Source: an uncultured Bryobacterales bacterium
GTDB taxonomy: Bacteria > Acidobacteriota > Terriglobia > Bryobacterales > UBA6623
DNA: 40,522 nt
Direction of reading: 5' to 3'
NCBI GenBank assembly: GCA_958295955.1
Contig: OY282420.1
Span: 109,714-150,235 of the forward strand
The position numbers and the translations under genes were made by a program. The notes beneath the pieces are model-generated. The model worked only from the letters and a program-made list of their open reading frames with translations. It was not told the origin of the DNA and searched no databases. The first letter of the stretch is position 1, and each line of letters begins with the position of its first letter. Shown in pieces: positions 23,990 through 33,872 of this stretch.

Positions 23990-24241
23990 TTATTGCTGTC
24001 CGTCAGCCGCCGCGCCGTCTTTGGGCGGCGCTTTGTAAACCGTGCCCTTGGGGGCTTCCTCGTCGTACAGCTTGACCGTAGTCCGCACGCCCGGCTTCAG
24101 GGTCTGCACCCGGGACCAATCGGATTTGGGCGGGAAGCGATCTGCGGAATCGGGTTTGCCTTGCGCGCCCGCTGGTGAAACGATGCTCAGGGCAAGCAGT
24201 CCGGCAACCCCGAGAGACAGCGGCAGACGTTCCGGTTTCAT
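23990..24241 (-). CDS. Small secreted protein of unknown function
   Basis: An 83-residue product with a signal peptide (MKPERLPLSLGVAGLLALSIVSPAGA) and a mature part of about 57 polar residues including DWSRVQTLKPGVRTTVKLYDEEAPKGTVYKA. The WSRVQxLKPGxRTxVxLY pattern looks like the start of a longer beta-rich domain that ends early here, so it may be truncated or simply short. The start at 24241 is favoured over an in-frame ATG at 24274 because it puts the signal peptide first. It lies 67 bp upstream of the sulfatase on the same strand. Confidence 0.55.
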   Translation of the reverse strand: MKPERLPLSLGVAGLLALSIVSPAGAQGKPDSADRFPPKSDWSRVQTLKPGVRTTVKLYDEEAPKGTVYKAPPKDGAAADGQQ

Positions 24242-24336
24242 CTTCGATCGGTGAAGCGCAGCCGATTGCGCCATTGCTCTTCCGTCCGGACATCGCCGAC
24301 TTCGCTAGTATTTGTAGAGAAAAAGGCAGACCAGCC

Positions 24337-25692
24337 ATGAGCGACTCGACAAGAAGAGAATTCGTTCGCGCGGCCGCGGCCTCGACCGCCGGCGCCTCGA
24401 TGCTCGGCGCGCCGGCGCTTGCCGCCGGGCGGTTAAGCGCCAACGACCGCATCCGCGCGGCGGTGGTCGGCCTGCGCGGCCGGGGGCGCTCGCACATTGC
24501 CGCCGTCGAGAAACTCGCCGCCAAGAACGTCGAGTTGGCCGCGCTGTGCGACATCGACGAGTCGGTCATGGCCCAACGTCTCCGCGACCACGTCGAACGC
24601 ACCGGCAACAAGCCCGCCGTTTACTACGACATCCGCAAGCTGCTCGAAGACAAGTCAATCGACGTGGTGTTCCAGGCCACGCCGAATCACTGGCACGCGC
24701 TGGGCACGATCTGGGCCTGCCAGGCGGGCAAGGACGTCTATGTCGAAAAGCCGCTCTCGCACAATGCTTTCGAAGGCAAACAGGCCGTCCGCGCCGCGCG
24801 CCGTTACGGCCGCATCGTTCAGCACGGCACGCAAAACCGCTCCAGCCCGGAAATCATCGAAGGCGTTCAAAAGCTCAAGGAGGGGCTGATCGGCAAGGTT
24901 TACCTGGCCCGCGGCCTCGCCTACAAATGGCGCAACAGCATCGGCGCGCACAAGAAAGGGCCGGTTCCCGCGGGCATCCATTACGACCTGTGGAAAGGCC
25001 CCGCTCCCGACCGCCCGTTCAGCAATCTGCGCCTGCACAACAAATGGCATTGGCAGTGGGACTACGGCAACGGCGAACTCGGCAACCAAGGCGTTCACCA
25101 ACTCGACATGATGCGTTGGGCGCTCGACTTGCACGAGCATCCCAGCCGCGTGCAGTCGATGGGCGGCATGTTCGTTCACGAGGACGCCCAGGAGACCCCG
25201 AACGCCCAAACCGTCGCTTACGAATACGCAGGCCGCGACCTTTATTTGAATTTCGAGATTCGCCCCTGGATATCCAACGTCGAGGCCGGCATCGGCGAGA
25301 AATGGCCGACGCACGGCATCTGCACCGGCCTGCTCTTCTACGGCTCGGAAGGATACATGGCGCTGCCCCATTACGGCGCGTATTACACTTATCTCGGCAA
25401 AAACAAAAAACCCGGCCCCTTTGCCGAAGACCCGAAGGATAAAATCAAGAATCAGCCGCACTTCGACAACTTCATCGCCGCGGTGCGCAGCCGCAAGGTC
25501 GGCGATCTCAACGCCGATGTCGAAGAAGGCCACAAATCTTCGCTCATGGCTCACCTGGGCAACATCTCCTACCGGGTCAGGCGGCAGGTCCGCTTCGATT
25601 CGGCAACCGAGCGCATCGTCGACGATCCCGAGGCCGATGCGCTGCTGGCGCGGAAATATCGGGAACCGTTCGTCGTCCGCGAAGACGTCTGA
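24337..25692 (+). CDS. Gfo/Idh/MocA family oxidoreductase with a Tat leader
   Basis: A 451-residue protein. Leader residues 1-30 are of Tat type (DSTRREFVRAAAASTAGASM). The Rossmann half starts at IRAAVVGLRGRGRSH and continues through LCDIDESV, ATPNHWHAL and the catalytic VEKPLSHN (Glu137-Lys138-Pro139). The C-terminal half contains WKGPAPDRPFSNLRLHNKWHW, NGELGNQGVHQLDMMRWAL, and HFDNFIAAVRS, typical of exported members from Planctomycetes, Bacteroidetes and Acidobacteriota. Relatives oxidise or reduce sugars with tightly bound NAD(P), or act as NAD-dependent glycosidases. The substrate is unknown. The ATG at 24337 is chosen over upstream in-frame codons for the Tat leader; TAGTAT at 24306-24311 is a possible -10. 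It is divergent from the small secreted protein. Confidence 0.92.
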   Translation: MSDSTRREFVRAAAASTAGASMLGAPALAAGRLSANDRIRAAVVGLRGRGRSHIAAVEKLAAKNVELAALCDIDESVMAQRLRDHVERTGNKPAVYYDIRKLLEDKSIDVVFQATPNHWHALGTIWACQAGKDVYVEKPLSHNAFEGKQAVRAARRYGRIVQHGTQNRSSPEIIEGVQKLKEGLIGKVYLARGLAYKWRNSIGAHKKGPVPAGIHYDLWKGPAPDRPFSNLRLHNKWHWQWDYGNGELGNQGVHQLDMMRWALDLHEHPSRVQSMGGMFVHEDAQETPNAQTVAYEYAGRDLYLNFEIRPWISNVEAGIGEKWPTHGICTGLLFYGSEGYMALPHYGAYYTYLGKNKKPGPFAEDPKDKIKNQPHFDNFIAAVRSRKVGDLNADVEEGHKSSLMAHLGNISYRVRRQVRFDSATERIVDDPEADALLARKYREPFVVREDV

Positions 25693-25713
25693 CCGTTTCC
25701 GAGTCGGGATAGC

Positions 25714-26736
<1,023 letters not shown>

Positions 26737-26745
26737 TCAGCGTCG

Positions 26746-27201
26746 ATGAGTTCCGACCCCGGCGAAGAACCCTGGTATTTCGAGAATCGCCAGCGAAAAG
26801 TCGCTTTCGACGAGCACGCCGTGCGCGCCTTTGTCGCCCGTATCGCCAAAGACATCGCCGCCGGCCGCGAGTTTGCCGTCGTCGTCGGCTCCGATGCGGC
26901 GACGCGCGCCGCCAACCGCCGTTTCCGCGGCGTTTCCCGCGCTACGGACGTGCTCTCGTTTCCCGACGGAGAGGGCGGCCGCCTCGGCGATCTGTTGCTC
27001 TCGGCCTTGCGGGCCGAGCGTCAAGCCGCGCACTTCGGCCACGGCATCGAGGACGAATTGAAAATCCTGGCGCTCCACGGACTGCTGCACCTGATGGGTT
27101 ACGATCACGAGTCGGACGCGGGCGAGATGCATCGCGCCGAAAAGCGGTTGCGGCGCAAGTACGCATTGCCCAGCGGCCTGCTCGAAAGAGCCGCCTCATG
27201 A
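26746..27201 (+). CDS. ybeY: Endoribonuclease YbeY (rRNA maturation)
   Basis: The 151-residue protein carries the YbeY zinc motif HGLLHLMGYDH (His111, His115, His121) and an upstream RGVSRATDVLSFP block. YbeY is a zinc-dependent endoribonuclease for 16S rRNA 3' processing and ribosome quality control in the cytoplasm. Length is normal. Its stop overlaps the ATG of the next gene (ATGA), showing translational coupling. Confidence 0.96.
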   Translation: MSSDPGEEPWYFENRQRKVAFDEHAVRAFVARIAKDIAAGREFAVVVGSDAATRAANRRFRGVSRATDVLSFPDGEGGRLGDLLLSALRAERQAAHFGHGIEDELKILALHGLLHLMGYDHESDAGEMHRAEKRLRRKYALPSGLLERAAS

Positions 27202-28472
27202 GCGCCGCTTGCACGGTTGCGGCGCTGGCGCTCAGCGCGGCCATTGCCCTTTCGTCGTATTTCGTGATCCTCTGCGTCGAGTCGCTGCGTTTCCGCCCGC
27301 ACAAGGCCAACCGCTCGTTCGATTTTTTCGAGGCCGAGCTGCAGCCGCGCCTCGGCTTCGGCATCGAGAACGCCCTGAAACGCTTCGGCCTGCTGCGCCA
27401 GATCGGCCTGATCCTGCTCAGCATGGACCTGCTCTATCTCGGCTCGCTGACCCAACCGGTCGAATACGCTCTTGCCGAGGCGTTGATCCTGACCGTGACG
27501 GTCATGGTCGTCTTCTCGCAAATCGTCCCTTCGATACTCGTCACGCGCACCGAGGGCCGCTGGGCGCTGCGTTTCACGGGCATCGCCAAGGCGCTCGCCT
27601 GGTCGATCCAACCCATCGTCTTGTTGAGCAGTTTCGCTTCGTCGGTGGCCGCGCTCGGCGCGGAGGAGGAAAAAGAAAAGCCGGCCCATAGCGGCGGCGA
27701 AATCGAAGCTCTGCTCGACGCCGGCGAAGAAGAGGGACTCATCGGCGCCGGAGACCGCAAGTTGATTCAGTCCGTCGTGGAGTTCGGCGACAAGACCGTC
27801 CGCGAGGTCATGACGCCCCGGCCGCGCATGGTCGCGATCGAGGTCGAGCATACCCTCGAAGACGTGCGCCGCTTGATGCTCGCGGAAGAATACTCGCGCA
27901 TTCCGGTCTATCGCGGCGCCATCGATAACGTCATCGGCTTCCTCCACAGCCGCGACACTCTCGAAGTGGACAAGGAGGAACGCCGGCGCACGCCGCTCCG
28001 CAAGGCGCTGCGCGATATCGCGCTCGTTCCCGAAACCAAGCCGATTTCCGAATTGATGAAGGAATTGCAGGAAAACAACGCGCAAATGGCGGTCGTCATC
28101 GACGAATACGGGCAAACGGCCGGCCTCGTCACGATGGAGGACATGATGGAGGAAATCGTCGGCGAGATCCGCGACGAAACCGAGCCCGATTTCGACGTTT
28201 CGCTGCAAGACGACGATTCGTTCATCGCTTCCGGCAATCTCGACCTCGACCGTTTGGAAGAGCTTGCGAATTTCCGGCCGAGCGAAGACCTCGAATCGAC
28301 CACGCTCGGCGGACTGGTCTGCGAGCAACTCGGCCAAGTGCCGGCCGCGGGAGCGAAGTTCCGCCTCGAATGCCTCGATATCGAAGTGCTCGCGGCCGAT
28401 GAGCGCCGCGTCAGCCAGGTGCGGGTGCGCCGCCGCGGCGCCGCGGAACAGGGCGGGGAAGTTTCTTCGTGA
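27198..28472 (+). CDS. CNNM/CorB-like membrane protein with CBS pair and CorC/HlyC domain
   Basis: A 424-residue protein. The N-terminal membrane domain (about residues 1-155) has hydrophobic segments near 5-25, 70-110 and 130-152. The CBS pair follows (VMTPRPRMVAIEVEHTLEDVRRLMLAEEYSRIPVYRGAIDNVIGFLHSRD and PISELMKELQENNAQMAVVIDEYGQTAGLVTMEDMMEEIVGEIRDE), then a CorC_HlyC domain near 335-410. The family exports Mg2+ or related cations; the soluble E. coli relative YbeX lies beside ybeY as this one does. The membrane domain is shorter and less regular than typical DUF21. The start at 27198 overlaps the ybeY stop, and its end overlaps the era start by four bases. Confidence 0.9.
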   Translation: MSAACTVAALALSAAIALSSYFVILCVESLRFRPHKANRSFDFFEAELQPRLGFGIENALKRFGLLRQIGLILLSMDLLYLGSLTQPVEYALAEALILTVTVMVVFSQIVPSILVTRTEGRWALRFTGIAKALAWSIQPIVLLSSFASSVAALGAEEEKEKPAHSGGEIEALLDAGEEEGLIGAGDRKLIQSVVEFGDKTVREVMTPRPRMVAIEVEHTLEDVRRLMLAEEYSRIPVYRGAIDNVIGFLHSRDTLEVDKEERRRTPLRKALRDIALVPETKPISELMKELQENNAQMAVVIDEYGQTAGLVTMEDMMEEIVGEIRDETEPDFDVSLQDDDSFIASGNLDLDRLEELANFRPSEDLESTTLGGLVCEQLGQVPAAGAKFRLECLDIEVLAADERRVSQVRVRRRGAAEQGGEVSS

Positions 28473-29365
28473 AGGCCGGCTTCGTCTCCATCCTGGGCCG
28501 CCCGAACGCCGGCAAGTCCACCTTGCTCAACGCCCTCGTCGGAACGAAGGTCTCGATCGTCAGCCAACGCGCGCAAACGACGCGCGACGCGATTCAGGGA
28601 GTTCTGACCGAAGCCCGCGGACAAATCGTTTTCATTGACAGCCCGGGCATGCATCGGCCGACCCAAGAGTTGGGCAAGCGCATGGCGCAGGAAATCGAGC
28701 GCGCGGCCGCCGGCAGCCACTTGGCGCTGTTGCTGATCGACGCCTCCGTTCCGCCGGCCGATGCCGACCGGCAAGCCGCGGAGACGGCCGGCGCCCTGCG
28801 CATGCCCGTTTTCGCCCTGCTCAACAAGATCGACAAGGTTGCCGACAAGACGAGGCTGCTGCCGCTCATCGAGCGCCTGCGGGAAATCCACGATTTCGCC
28901 GAATTCGTGCCCATCTCCGCCCGCAAGCGCATGCAACTCGACACGCTGCTCGAGCTGATCTTCGCGCGCCTGCCGCAATCTCCCGGCTATTTCCCGGACG
29001 ATTACATCACCGACCAGCCGCAGCGGTTCCTGGCGTCGGAGTTGATTCGGGAACGCATCTTGCGCGAAACCCACGACGAGGTTCCCCACTCCGTCGCGGT
29101 GATCATCGAAGACTGGACTGAAAACGCAAGCCGCCTGCGCCTGTCCGCCGCGGTGATCGTCGAGCGCGAGGGGCAGAAAGCGATCCTCATCGGCAAAAAG
29201 GGAGCGAAGCTGAAGGACCTGGGCCGCAAGGCGAGGGAATCCCTCGAAGCCCGTTTCGGCTGCGCCGTATTCCTGGAGTTGTTCGTCAAGGTCCGGCCCA
29301 ACTGGCGCAACAACCGCGAATTCGTCCGCGGCCTCGATTTTCGCCGGCTGCCGGGAGTCCTGTAG
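28469..29365 (+). CDS. era: GTPase Era
   Basis: The 298-residue protein has all Era elements: G1 GRPNAGKS (10-17), G2 QTTRD, G3 DSPG (57-60, where DTPG is usual), G4 NKID (119-122), G5 SARK (150-153), and a C-terminal KH domain (about 205-290) with the GKKGAKLKDLGRKARESLE loop. Era binds the 3' end of 16S rRNA and assists 30S assembly at the membrane and cytoplasm. It starts at GTG 28469, overlapping the preceding stop, and ends the ribosome-related operon apart from the small BON gene. Confidence 0.97.
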   Translation: MKAGFVSILGRPNAGKSTLLNALVGTKVSIVSQRAQTTRDAIQGVLTEARGQIVFIDSPGMHRPTQELGKRMAQEIERAAAGSHLALLLIDASVPPADADRQAAETAGALRMPVFALLNKIDKVADKTRLLPLIERLREIHDFAEFVPISARKRMQLDTLLELIFARLPQSPGYFPDDYITDQPQRFLASELIRERILRETHDEVPHSVAVIIEDWTENASRLRLSAAVIVEREGQKAILIGKKGAKLKDLGRKARESLEARFGCAVFLELFVKVRPNWRNNREFVRGLDFRRLPGVL

Positions 29366-29389
29366 TCATTGCATAATGAATACGTTGTT

Positions 29390-29665
29390 ATGTCTGTCGC
29401 GCGACGCCAATTCTTAGCGGCGCTGGCCGCCGCGGTCTCGCCCTTGCGGGGCGCCGGCGAGGACGACATCCTCTACGACAAAGTCCACCGCCGCCTGAAC
29501 AACGACCGCGATCTGAAAATTCAAGGACTCAAGGTTGACGTGAGCGCCGGAGTGGTCACCGTGGACGGCGTCGTGCGCACGAAAAAGCAGCAACTGAAAG
29601 TCGTTAAAGTCGCCAAGATCAAAGGCGTGAAAAAGGTTGTCAACCGCGTCAAGGTCGCGCCGTAA
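29390..29665 (+). CDS. Small secreted BON domain protein
   Basis: From ATG 29390 the product has 91 residues: a Tat-like leader (MSVARRQFLAALAAAVSPLRG) and one BON domain (DDILYDKVHRRLNNDRDLKIQGLKVDVSAGVVTVDGVVRTKKQ, ending KVVNRVKV). BON domains bind phospholipid membranes and occur in OsmY-like proteins. An in-frame TTG at 29369 would add seven residues just after the era stop. It could be the last gene of the era operon. Convergent with the tRNA gene, ending 11 bp before it. Confidence 0.85.
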   Translation: MSVARRQFLAALAAAVSPLRGAGEDDILYDKVHRRLNNDRDLKIQGLKVDVSAGVVTVDGVVRTKKQQLKVVKVAKIKGVKKVVNRVKVAP

Positions 29666-29676
29666 GGCAAGGGAAG

Positions 29677-29750
29677 TGGCTGGGAGGCAGGGATTCGAAC
29701 CCCGATAAACAGATCCAGAGTCTGTCGTGTTACCGTTACACTACCTCCCA
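29677..29750 (-). tRNA. tRNA-Gln (anticodon CUG), CCA encoded
   Basis: On the minus strand the 7-bp acceptor stem TGGGAGG/CCTCCCA, a D arm, the anticodon stem CAGA/TCTG with loop CTCTGGA (anticodon CTG), and a T arm with GTTCGAATC give a complete cloverleaf. Discriminator G at 29680 is followed by an encoded CCA (29677-29679). CUG reads glutamine. Confidence 0.95.
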
Positions 29751-29784
29751 GCAGTGCGGCCGGCGCGCTCACGGCGACATTTCC

Positions 29785-29790
29785 AGTATA
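29785..29790 (-). promoter_or_regulatory. Candidate -10 hexamer for the tRNA-Gln gene
   Basis: The minus strand reads TATACT about 34 nt upstream of the tRNA 5' end at 29750. No strong -35 is visible in the preceding GC-rich sequence. The site is also downstream of the DUF6152 stop on the same strand, so readthrough could contribute. Confidence 0.4.
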
Positions 29791-29836
29791 GCCCGCTTCG
29801 TTCCGGCTCGCGCGGGGCCGGCGCAGGCGCGCAGGA

Positions 29837-30385
29837 CTACCGCCCGTTGGGGGCCGGCGCGGGAATCCGTCCGGGATACGGCGCCGCGTCCCTTACGCGG
29901 TCAACGTATCGAAGGCCGTCTCGGACAATGAACTCATGCCCGGATTCCTGAACGATTCGGCCGACGCCCATCTCGCGCACGCCGGACCGCCTGGAGGCCC
30001 AACCGCGAATGGTGATAATTTGGCCGGGACGCAGGGAATCGCTTCTGAAGTTCCTGCGCCGCATCGGCCCGACCGCATGCGTCTCGGCCGTCCACCGGAC
30101 CGGCTGACCCTCCGCATCCAACCGGGGGCGGTCGCCGTCGCCGATCTCGTCGATCACGATCAGGATATGGGGATTCATGTAATGGAATTCGACTACGGCC
30201 CCGCGCACGGCAATCGGACGGTTCGGATCGTATTCTCCGCGGAAACTATGGTGTCCCGGCGCCGAGGGAGGCATCGCAACGGCCAATGCGGCGAGCGCCG
30301 CCAAGCCGAGCCGCCGAACCCGGCCGGCGCGCGAACCCGCCGCAACTCCGCAACTTGCCTGTGACTGCGCCGCACGACCGGCCAT
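29837..30385 (-). CDS. DUF6152 family protein, secreted
   Basis: A 182-residue protein starting at ATG 30385 after a strong GGAGGAG site (30389-30395). The signal region contains RRLGLAALAALAVAM, and the mature part begins GHHSFRGEYDPNRPIAVRGAVVEFHYMNPH, the hallmark of DUF6152, followed by RPGQIITIRGW and a variable end. The family is common in Acidobacteria and proteobacteria, is exported, and has no known function; the tandem His at the start of the mature protein may bind metal. The same reading frame stays open far upstream, antisense to the ketopantoate reductase gene, which is not coding. Confidence 0.85.
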   Translation of the reverse strand: MAGRAAQSQASCGVAAGSRAGRVRRLGLAALAALAVAMPPSAPGHHSFRGEYDPNRPIAVRGAVVEFHYMNPHILIVIDEIGDGDRPRLDAEGQPVRWTAETHAVGPMRRRNFRSDSLRPGQIITIRGWASRRSGVREMGVGRIVQESGHEFIVRDGLRYVDRVRDAAPYPGRIPAPAPNGR

Positions 30386-30529
30386 GTTCTCCTCCACGAT
30401 CCAGCCTCGTATAGGCGCACGGCAATGAGCATGGTTACGCTCGTCCCGAGCCGCGGAGGAAGGGTAAAATAGCAGGCGGCGGCGGCTTGCCGAACCGGGC
30501 GGCGAGCCGGCTTCGCCAATCGCATTGCT

Positions 30530-31483
30530 ATGAAAATCGCTTTTGTCGGCGTGGGAGCCGTGGGCGGGTACTTCGGCGGCCGCATGGTTGAGCGCGGCCT
30601 CGATGTCGTATTTCTGGCGCGGCCGCAGACGGCCCGGGCGCTGCGGGACGGCGGTCTGCGCATCGAGAGCATTTTGGGGGACTGCTCGATCGCCCGCCCG
30701 AACGTCTGCGGCGACCCGGCGGCCGCGGCGCCGGTCGATATCGTCTTCCTGGCCGTCAAGGCGTACCAGGTAACCGCCGCCGCCGCGTTCGCCGCCCCCG
30801 CGGCAGGCGCGAACACGACCGTAATCCCGCTGCAGAACGGAGTCGATGCTCCCCAGGCCGCCGCCGCGGCGCTCGGTCAGGAACGCGTGCTCGGCGGACT
30901 CTCCAGGATTTTCAGCGAAAGAGTCGCCACCGGAAGGATACGCCACTCCGACATCCGGCCCTCGATCGCATTCGGCGAGATCGCCGGCGGAATCTCCGAA
31001 CGCGTCGAACGCATCGCCGCGCACCTCGAGCCGACAGCAGGGATGGATGTTCAGACATCGGCGGACATCGTGACCGATATGTGGAAAAAGCTGATGCTGG
31101 TGGCTACCCTCGGCGCGGTCGGCGCGGCCGCGCGGGCGCCTGTCGGCGTCGTCCGCTCGATCCCTTCGCCGCGGCTGCTGCTGCAAGCGGTCGCCGGAGA
31201 AATCGCCGCGGTCGGCCGCGCCCGCGGAGCAAAAATTCCGCCCGATTTGCCCGCCAGCTGCCTCAAGGTCTTCGACAAGCTGATCCCCGAAACCACGGCC
31301 TCGATGCACCGCGATCTCGCGCGCGGGCTTCCGTCGGAGTTGAACGAGCAGGTCGGCGCGGTGATCCGCTACGGAGACGCGGCCGGCGTCGCAACGCCGG
31401 CGCTGGACGCGCTCCATGCCGCGCTGCTGCCCGGCGAGTTGCGCGCCCGCGGCGAGATCGGCTTCGACGACATCCCGGCGTAG
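30530..31483 (+). CDS. Ketopantoate reductase (PanE/ApbA) family oxidoreductase
   Basis: The 317-residue protein begins with a Rossmann loop, FVGVGAVGGYFGGRM, followed by VKAYQ (Lys77), PLQNGVD (about 100-106), and the C-terminal DMWKKLML (Lys186/187), where the catalytic lysine of 2-dehydropantoate reductase lies. These cytosolic NADPH enzymes reduce ketopantoate in pantothenate synthesis, but many paralogues act on other 2-keto acids, so the substrate is not certain. TAAAAT at 30465-30470 is a possible -10. Convergent with the sulfatase downstream, 13 bp apart. Confidence 0.88.
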   Translation: MKIAFVGVGAVGGYFGGRMVERGLDVVFLARPQTARALRDGGLRIESILGDCSIARPNVCGDPAAAAPVDIVFLAVKAYQVTAAAAFAAPAAGANTTVIPLQNGVDAPQAAAAALGQERVLGGLSRIFSERVATGRIRHSDIRPSIAFGEIAGGISERVERIAAHLEPTAGMDVQTSADIVTDMWKKLMLVATLGAVGAAARAPVGVVRSIPSPRLLLQAVAGEIAAVGRARGAKIPPDLPASCLKVFDKLIPETTASMHRDLARGLPSELNEQVGAVIRYGDAAGVATPALDALHAALLPGELRARGEIGFDDIPA

Positions 31484-31496
31484 CGCTCCGGCCGGG

Positions 31497-32909
31497 TCAG
31501 TCCCTGGCCGTCCGATAGGGGTAACCGTCTTGCGCCTGGCGCAGGTAGTCCAGCACCTCGCCGTCGAGTTCCGCCATCAGCTTCGCGCGCGATGAGTCGT
31601 CCGCAAGATTGTGCCGTTGGTAAGGGTCTTCCCGGTTGTCGTAGAGACACCAGCGGCCGATCTCCCCGCAAGCGTAGGTGTAGCGCTCGGTGCGAATCCC
31701 GCGGAAGAGCGGCGCGGGATGGTTCCTGCCTCCGCCGCCGGCTTGACTTTTGGAGACGTGCATCAGAAATTGATGCTCCGGCCCGCGGATGTCCTCGCCG
31801 CGGACGGCGCCGGAAAGGTCGTGCCCCATGCAGCTTTCGGGCACGGGAATCCCGGCGAGACCGCAAAGCGTCGGGTAGATGTCGATCGCGCCCAGCAGCG
31901 TGTCCGTCTTGCGCTTCGCCGGCATCCCCGGCGCGCGGACGATAAACGGCACGTGGCAGGACTCTTCGTGCGGCAGCCGCTTGCCCATGCGGTTATGCGC
32001 GCCCAGCATCTCGCCGTGGTCGGAGGTATAAACCACGATCGTGTTGTCCGCCTGTCCCGTCTCGTCGAGCGTTCGCAGCAAGCGCGCCATTTCGATGTCG
32101 ATGCCCTCGATATGCGCGTTGTATCCCGTCAAATCCGTGCGGACGGCCCGCCCGCTGCCGCCGACGCCGCTGCGCCCTACGGATTCGACCGTATTCGGCC
32201 GCAACTGCAAGTCGCCCGCCGGATACTTCTTCATCAACTCCGGCGGCGCGTCGCGAAAAGGCGGATGCGGAGGATTCCACGAAATGACCAGCATCCAGGG
32301 CCGCGCGCGGTTGCGTTCGATGAAATCGATGGCGTCGTCGGTCATGTTGGTCGCGTTATATCCGGCCGGCCTCAACTCCTTGCCGGAAACGGGATCGAAA
32401 GTCGTCGAGCCGCCCTGATGGCTGTTGGTGCGGTACCAGGCGCGCCATTCCTGGAATCCGTGGCGCGCTTCGCCTTCCGGTTTCAGCGCAAGCCCTTCCG
32501 CGCCCCGCGCGTCAAGATGCCATTTGCCGACATATCCGGTGCTGTACCCGGCTTGTTGGAAAGCCTCGCCGAGCGAGAACTCCGACTGCCGCAGCGGATA
32601 GCTGTTATCGATCACGCCGGTCTGATAGGGCCAGCGTCCGGTCATCAGAATCGCGCGGTAAGGCGAGCAGACCGGGTAGTTTGAAATGCACTGCGTGAAC
32701 GTCGTTCCCTGTGCGGCGAGCGCGGCGAGCGCAGGCGCCTCCGCGTCGTTGTATTCCTCGCCCGGCAGCGAGCACGCCCGATGCTGGTCGCTGAAAACAT
32801 AAAGCAGATTGGGGCGGCGCCCCTGCCGGACCTGCGCGGCGGAAACGGCGGCGGTCGAAACTCCCGCGAGTCCGCGCAAGACATCGCGGCGGGTAGATTG
32901 GAGGCGCAT
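31497..32909 (-). CDS. Sulfatase, Tat-exported
   Basis: A 470-residue sulfatase with a twin-arginine leader (MRLQSTRRDVLRGLAGVSTAAVSA). Metal motif VFSDQHR (Asp41, Gln42), formylglycine signature CSPYRAILMTGR (Cys81, Pro83, Arg85), GYVGKWHLD, and VYTSDHGEMLGAH place it in a different subfamily from the tandem pair, closer to the choline-sulfatase/heparan-type enzymes that use Asp-Gln. C-terminal CLYDNREDPYQRHNLADD is typical. The substrate is unknown. It is convergent with the ketopantoate reductase gene and 24 bp downstream of the membrane-protein operon on the same strand. Confidence 0.93.
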   Translation of the reverse strand: MRLQSTRRDVLRGLAGVSTAAVSAAQVRQGRRPNLLYVFSDQHRACSLPGEEYNDAEAPALAALAAQGTTFTQCISNYPVCSPYRAILMTGRWPYQTGVIDNSYPLRQSEFSLGEAFQQAGYSTGYVGKWHLDARGAEGLALKPEGEARHGFQEWRAWYRTNSHQGGSTTFDPVSGKELRPAGYNATNMTDDAIDFIERNRARPWMLVISWNPPHPPFRDAPPELMKKYPAGDLQLRPNTVESVGRSGVGGSGRAVRTDLTGYNAHIEGIDIEMARLLRTLDETGQADNTIVVYTSDHGEMLGAHNRMGKRLPHEESCHVPFIVRAPGMPAKRKTDTLLGAIDIYPTLCGLAGIPVPESCMGHDLSGAVRGEDIRGPEHQFLMHVSKSQAGGGGRNHPAPLFRGIRTERYTYACGEIGRWCLYDNREDPYQRHNLADDSSRAKLMAELDGEVLDYLRQAQDGYPYRTARD

Positions 32910-32933
32910 ACGGCGGTTATTCTAACAACTGTT

Positions 32934-33866
32934 TCAGCCGGCCGAAATATATTTGCGGTTGATGCGCAAGGCCACCGTGCTGAGTCCCAGCAAAAGCATT
33001 CCGAACGCGATCAGCGCGATCGGCCAGCCGACGACATCGGAAAAATGTTCGGCGGTGTAGTAACCGATATAACTTAAAATCGCAACTGTCGCGACTACGA
33101 GCGCGCCGCGGCTCTTGACCCGGATGCTGAAGAACGCGAGCCCGCAGGAGGCGCCCAAAAAAAGAATTTCCAACACGCTGCCTTCGATCAGAGAAAACAG
33201 GCCCGCCAACATTGCCGCCGAGCCCGCGAAGTACCAGAAAGACGTGACGACCGCATGCTCCGTGCGGTCGATCGAGCAACTGACTGACAAGATCGACAAG
33301 CCCAACGCAAAGGCGATCGAATCACGGTCGAGGCCGATCAAATCCATGCCGACCGCGCAAAAGCAAATCGCGAAGGTCAGCGTCATGAACAGCAGAACCG
33401 CGCGCTTCAACTTGACGAAGGCCAAAATCTGCTGAACGAACAAAACGCCGGAGGCAAGCAAGATCGCGTGACGCTCGTCACCCCCGCTCGAGAATTCTTC
33501 GATAGCCACCAAAATCCCCGTCGGCTGCAGCAGCGCCGCCAACAAAAACAGAGGCGCCGCGATTTTCTCCCGGCGCTCGTCCGCGGCCGCGAGAAAGGCC
33601 GTTGCAAAAGCCGCTATGCCCGGAACGAGCGTAATGGCGATACGCGCAATCGAATTCATCGAGTCCCATCGCATCTCGATGAAAACTCCCAACCCGGCAA
33701 GCATGAATATCGCGCCCAGGCAGCCCAGCAGCCGCGTCAACGCCGATAATTTCGGAACGGAAGCCGCATCCCTTGCGGAAAGTTCAGCCAGAACGTCGGA
33801 AGCCTTGAGCTCATGTTCGCCGGCGATCTCGGCGATTCGCCGCAGCGCCTCTTCTTTTGCGGTCAT
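32934..33866 (-). CDS. DUF2157-like multi-pass membrane protein
   Basis: A 310-residue protein with a short soluble N-terminus (about 1-45) then about nine hydrophobic segments, including LTRLLGCLGAIFMLAGLGVFIEMRW and PLFLLAALLQPTGILVAIEEF. The arrangement, with a conserved Trp-rich second segment and a Gly-His-like loop, resembles DUF2157 membrane proteins, whose role is unknown. It begins 6 bp after the GDYXXLXY-like gene upstream on the same strand, so the pair is an operon. Assignment to the family is by overall pattern only. Confidence 0.7.
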   Translation of the reverse strand: MTAKEEALRRIAEIAGEHELKASDVLAELSARDAASVPKLSALTRLLGCLGAIFMLAGLGVFIEMRWDSMNSIARIAITLVPGIAAFATAFLAAADERREKIAAPLFLLAALLQPTGILVAIEEFSSGGDERHAILLASGVLFVQQILAFVKLKRAVLLFMTLTFAICFCAVGMDLIGLDRDSIAFALGLSILSVSCSIDRTEHAVVTSFWYFAGSAAMLAGLFSLIEGSVLEILFLGASCGLAFFSIRVKSRGALVVATVAILSYIGYYTAEHFSDVVGWPIALIAFGMLLLGLSTVALRINRKYISAG

Positions 33867-33872
33867 GTTGCG

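Noticed and set aside
21184..24075. 963-codon open frame on the plus strand
   Set aside because: It runs through the propeller and haem/HhH genes in another frame and antisense to the sulfatase. No domain is visible.
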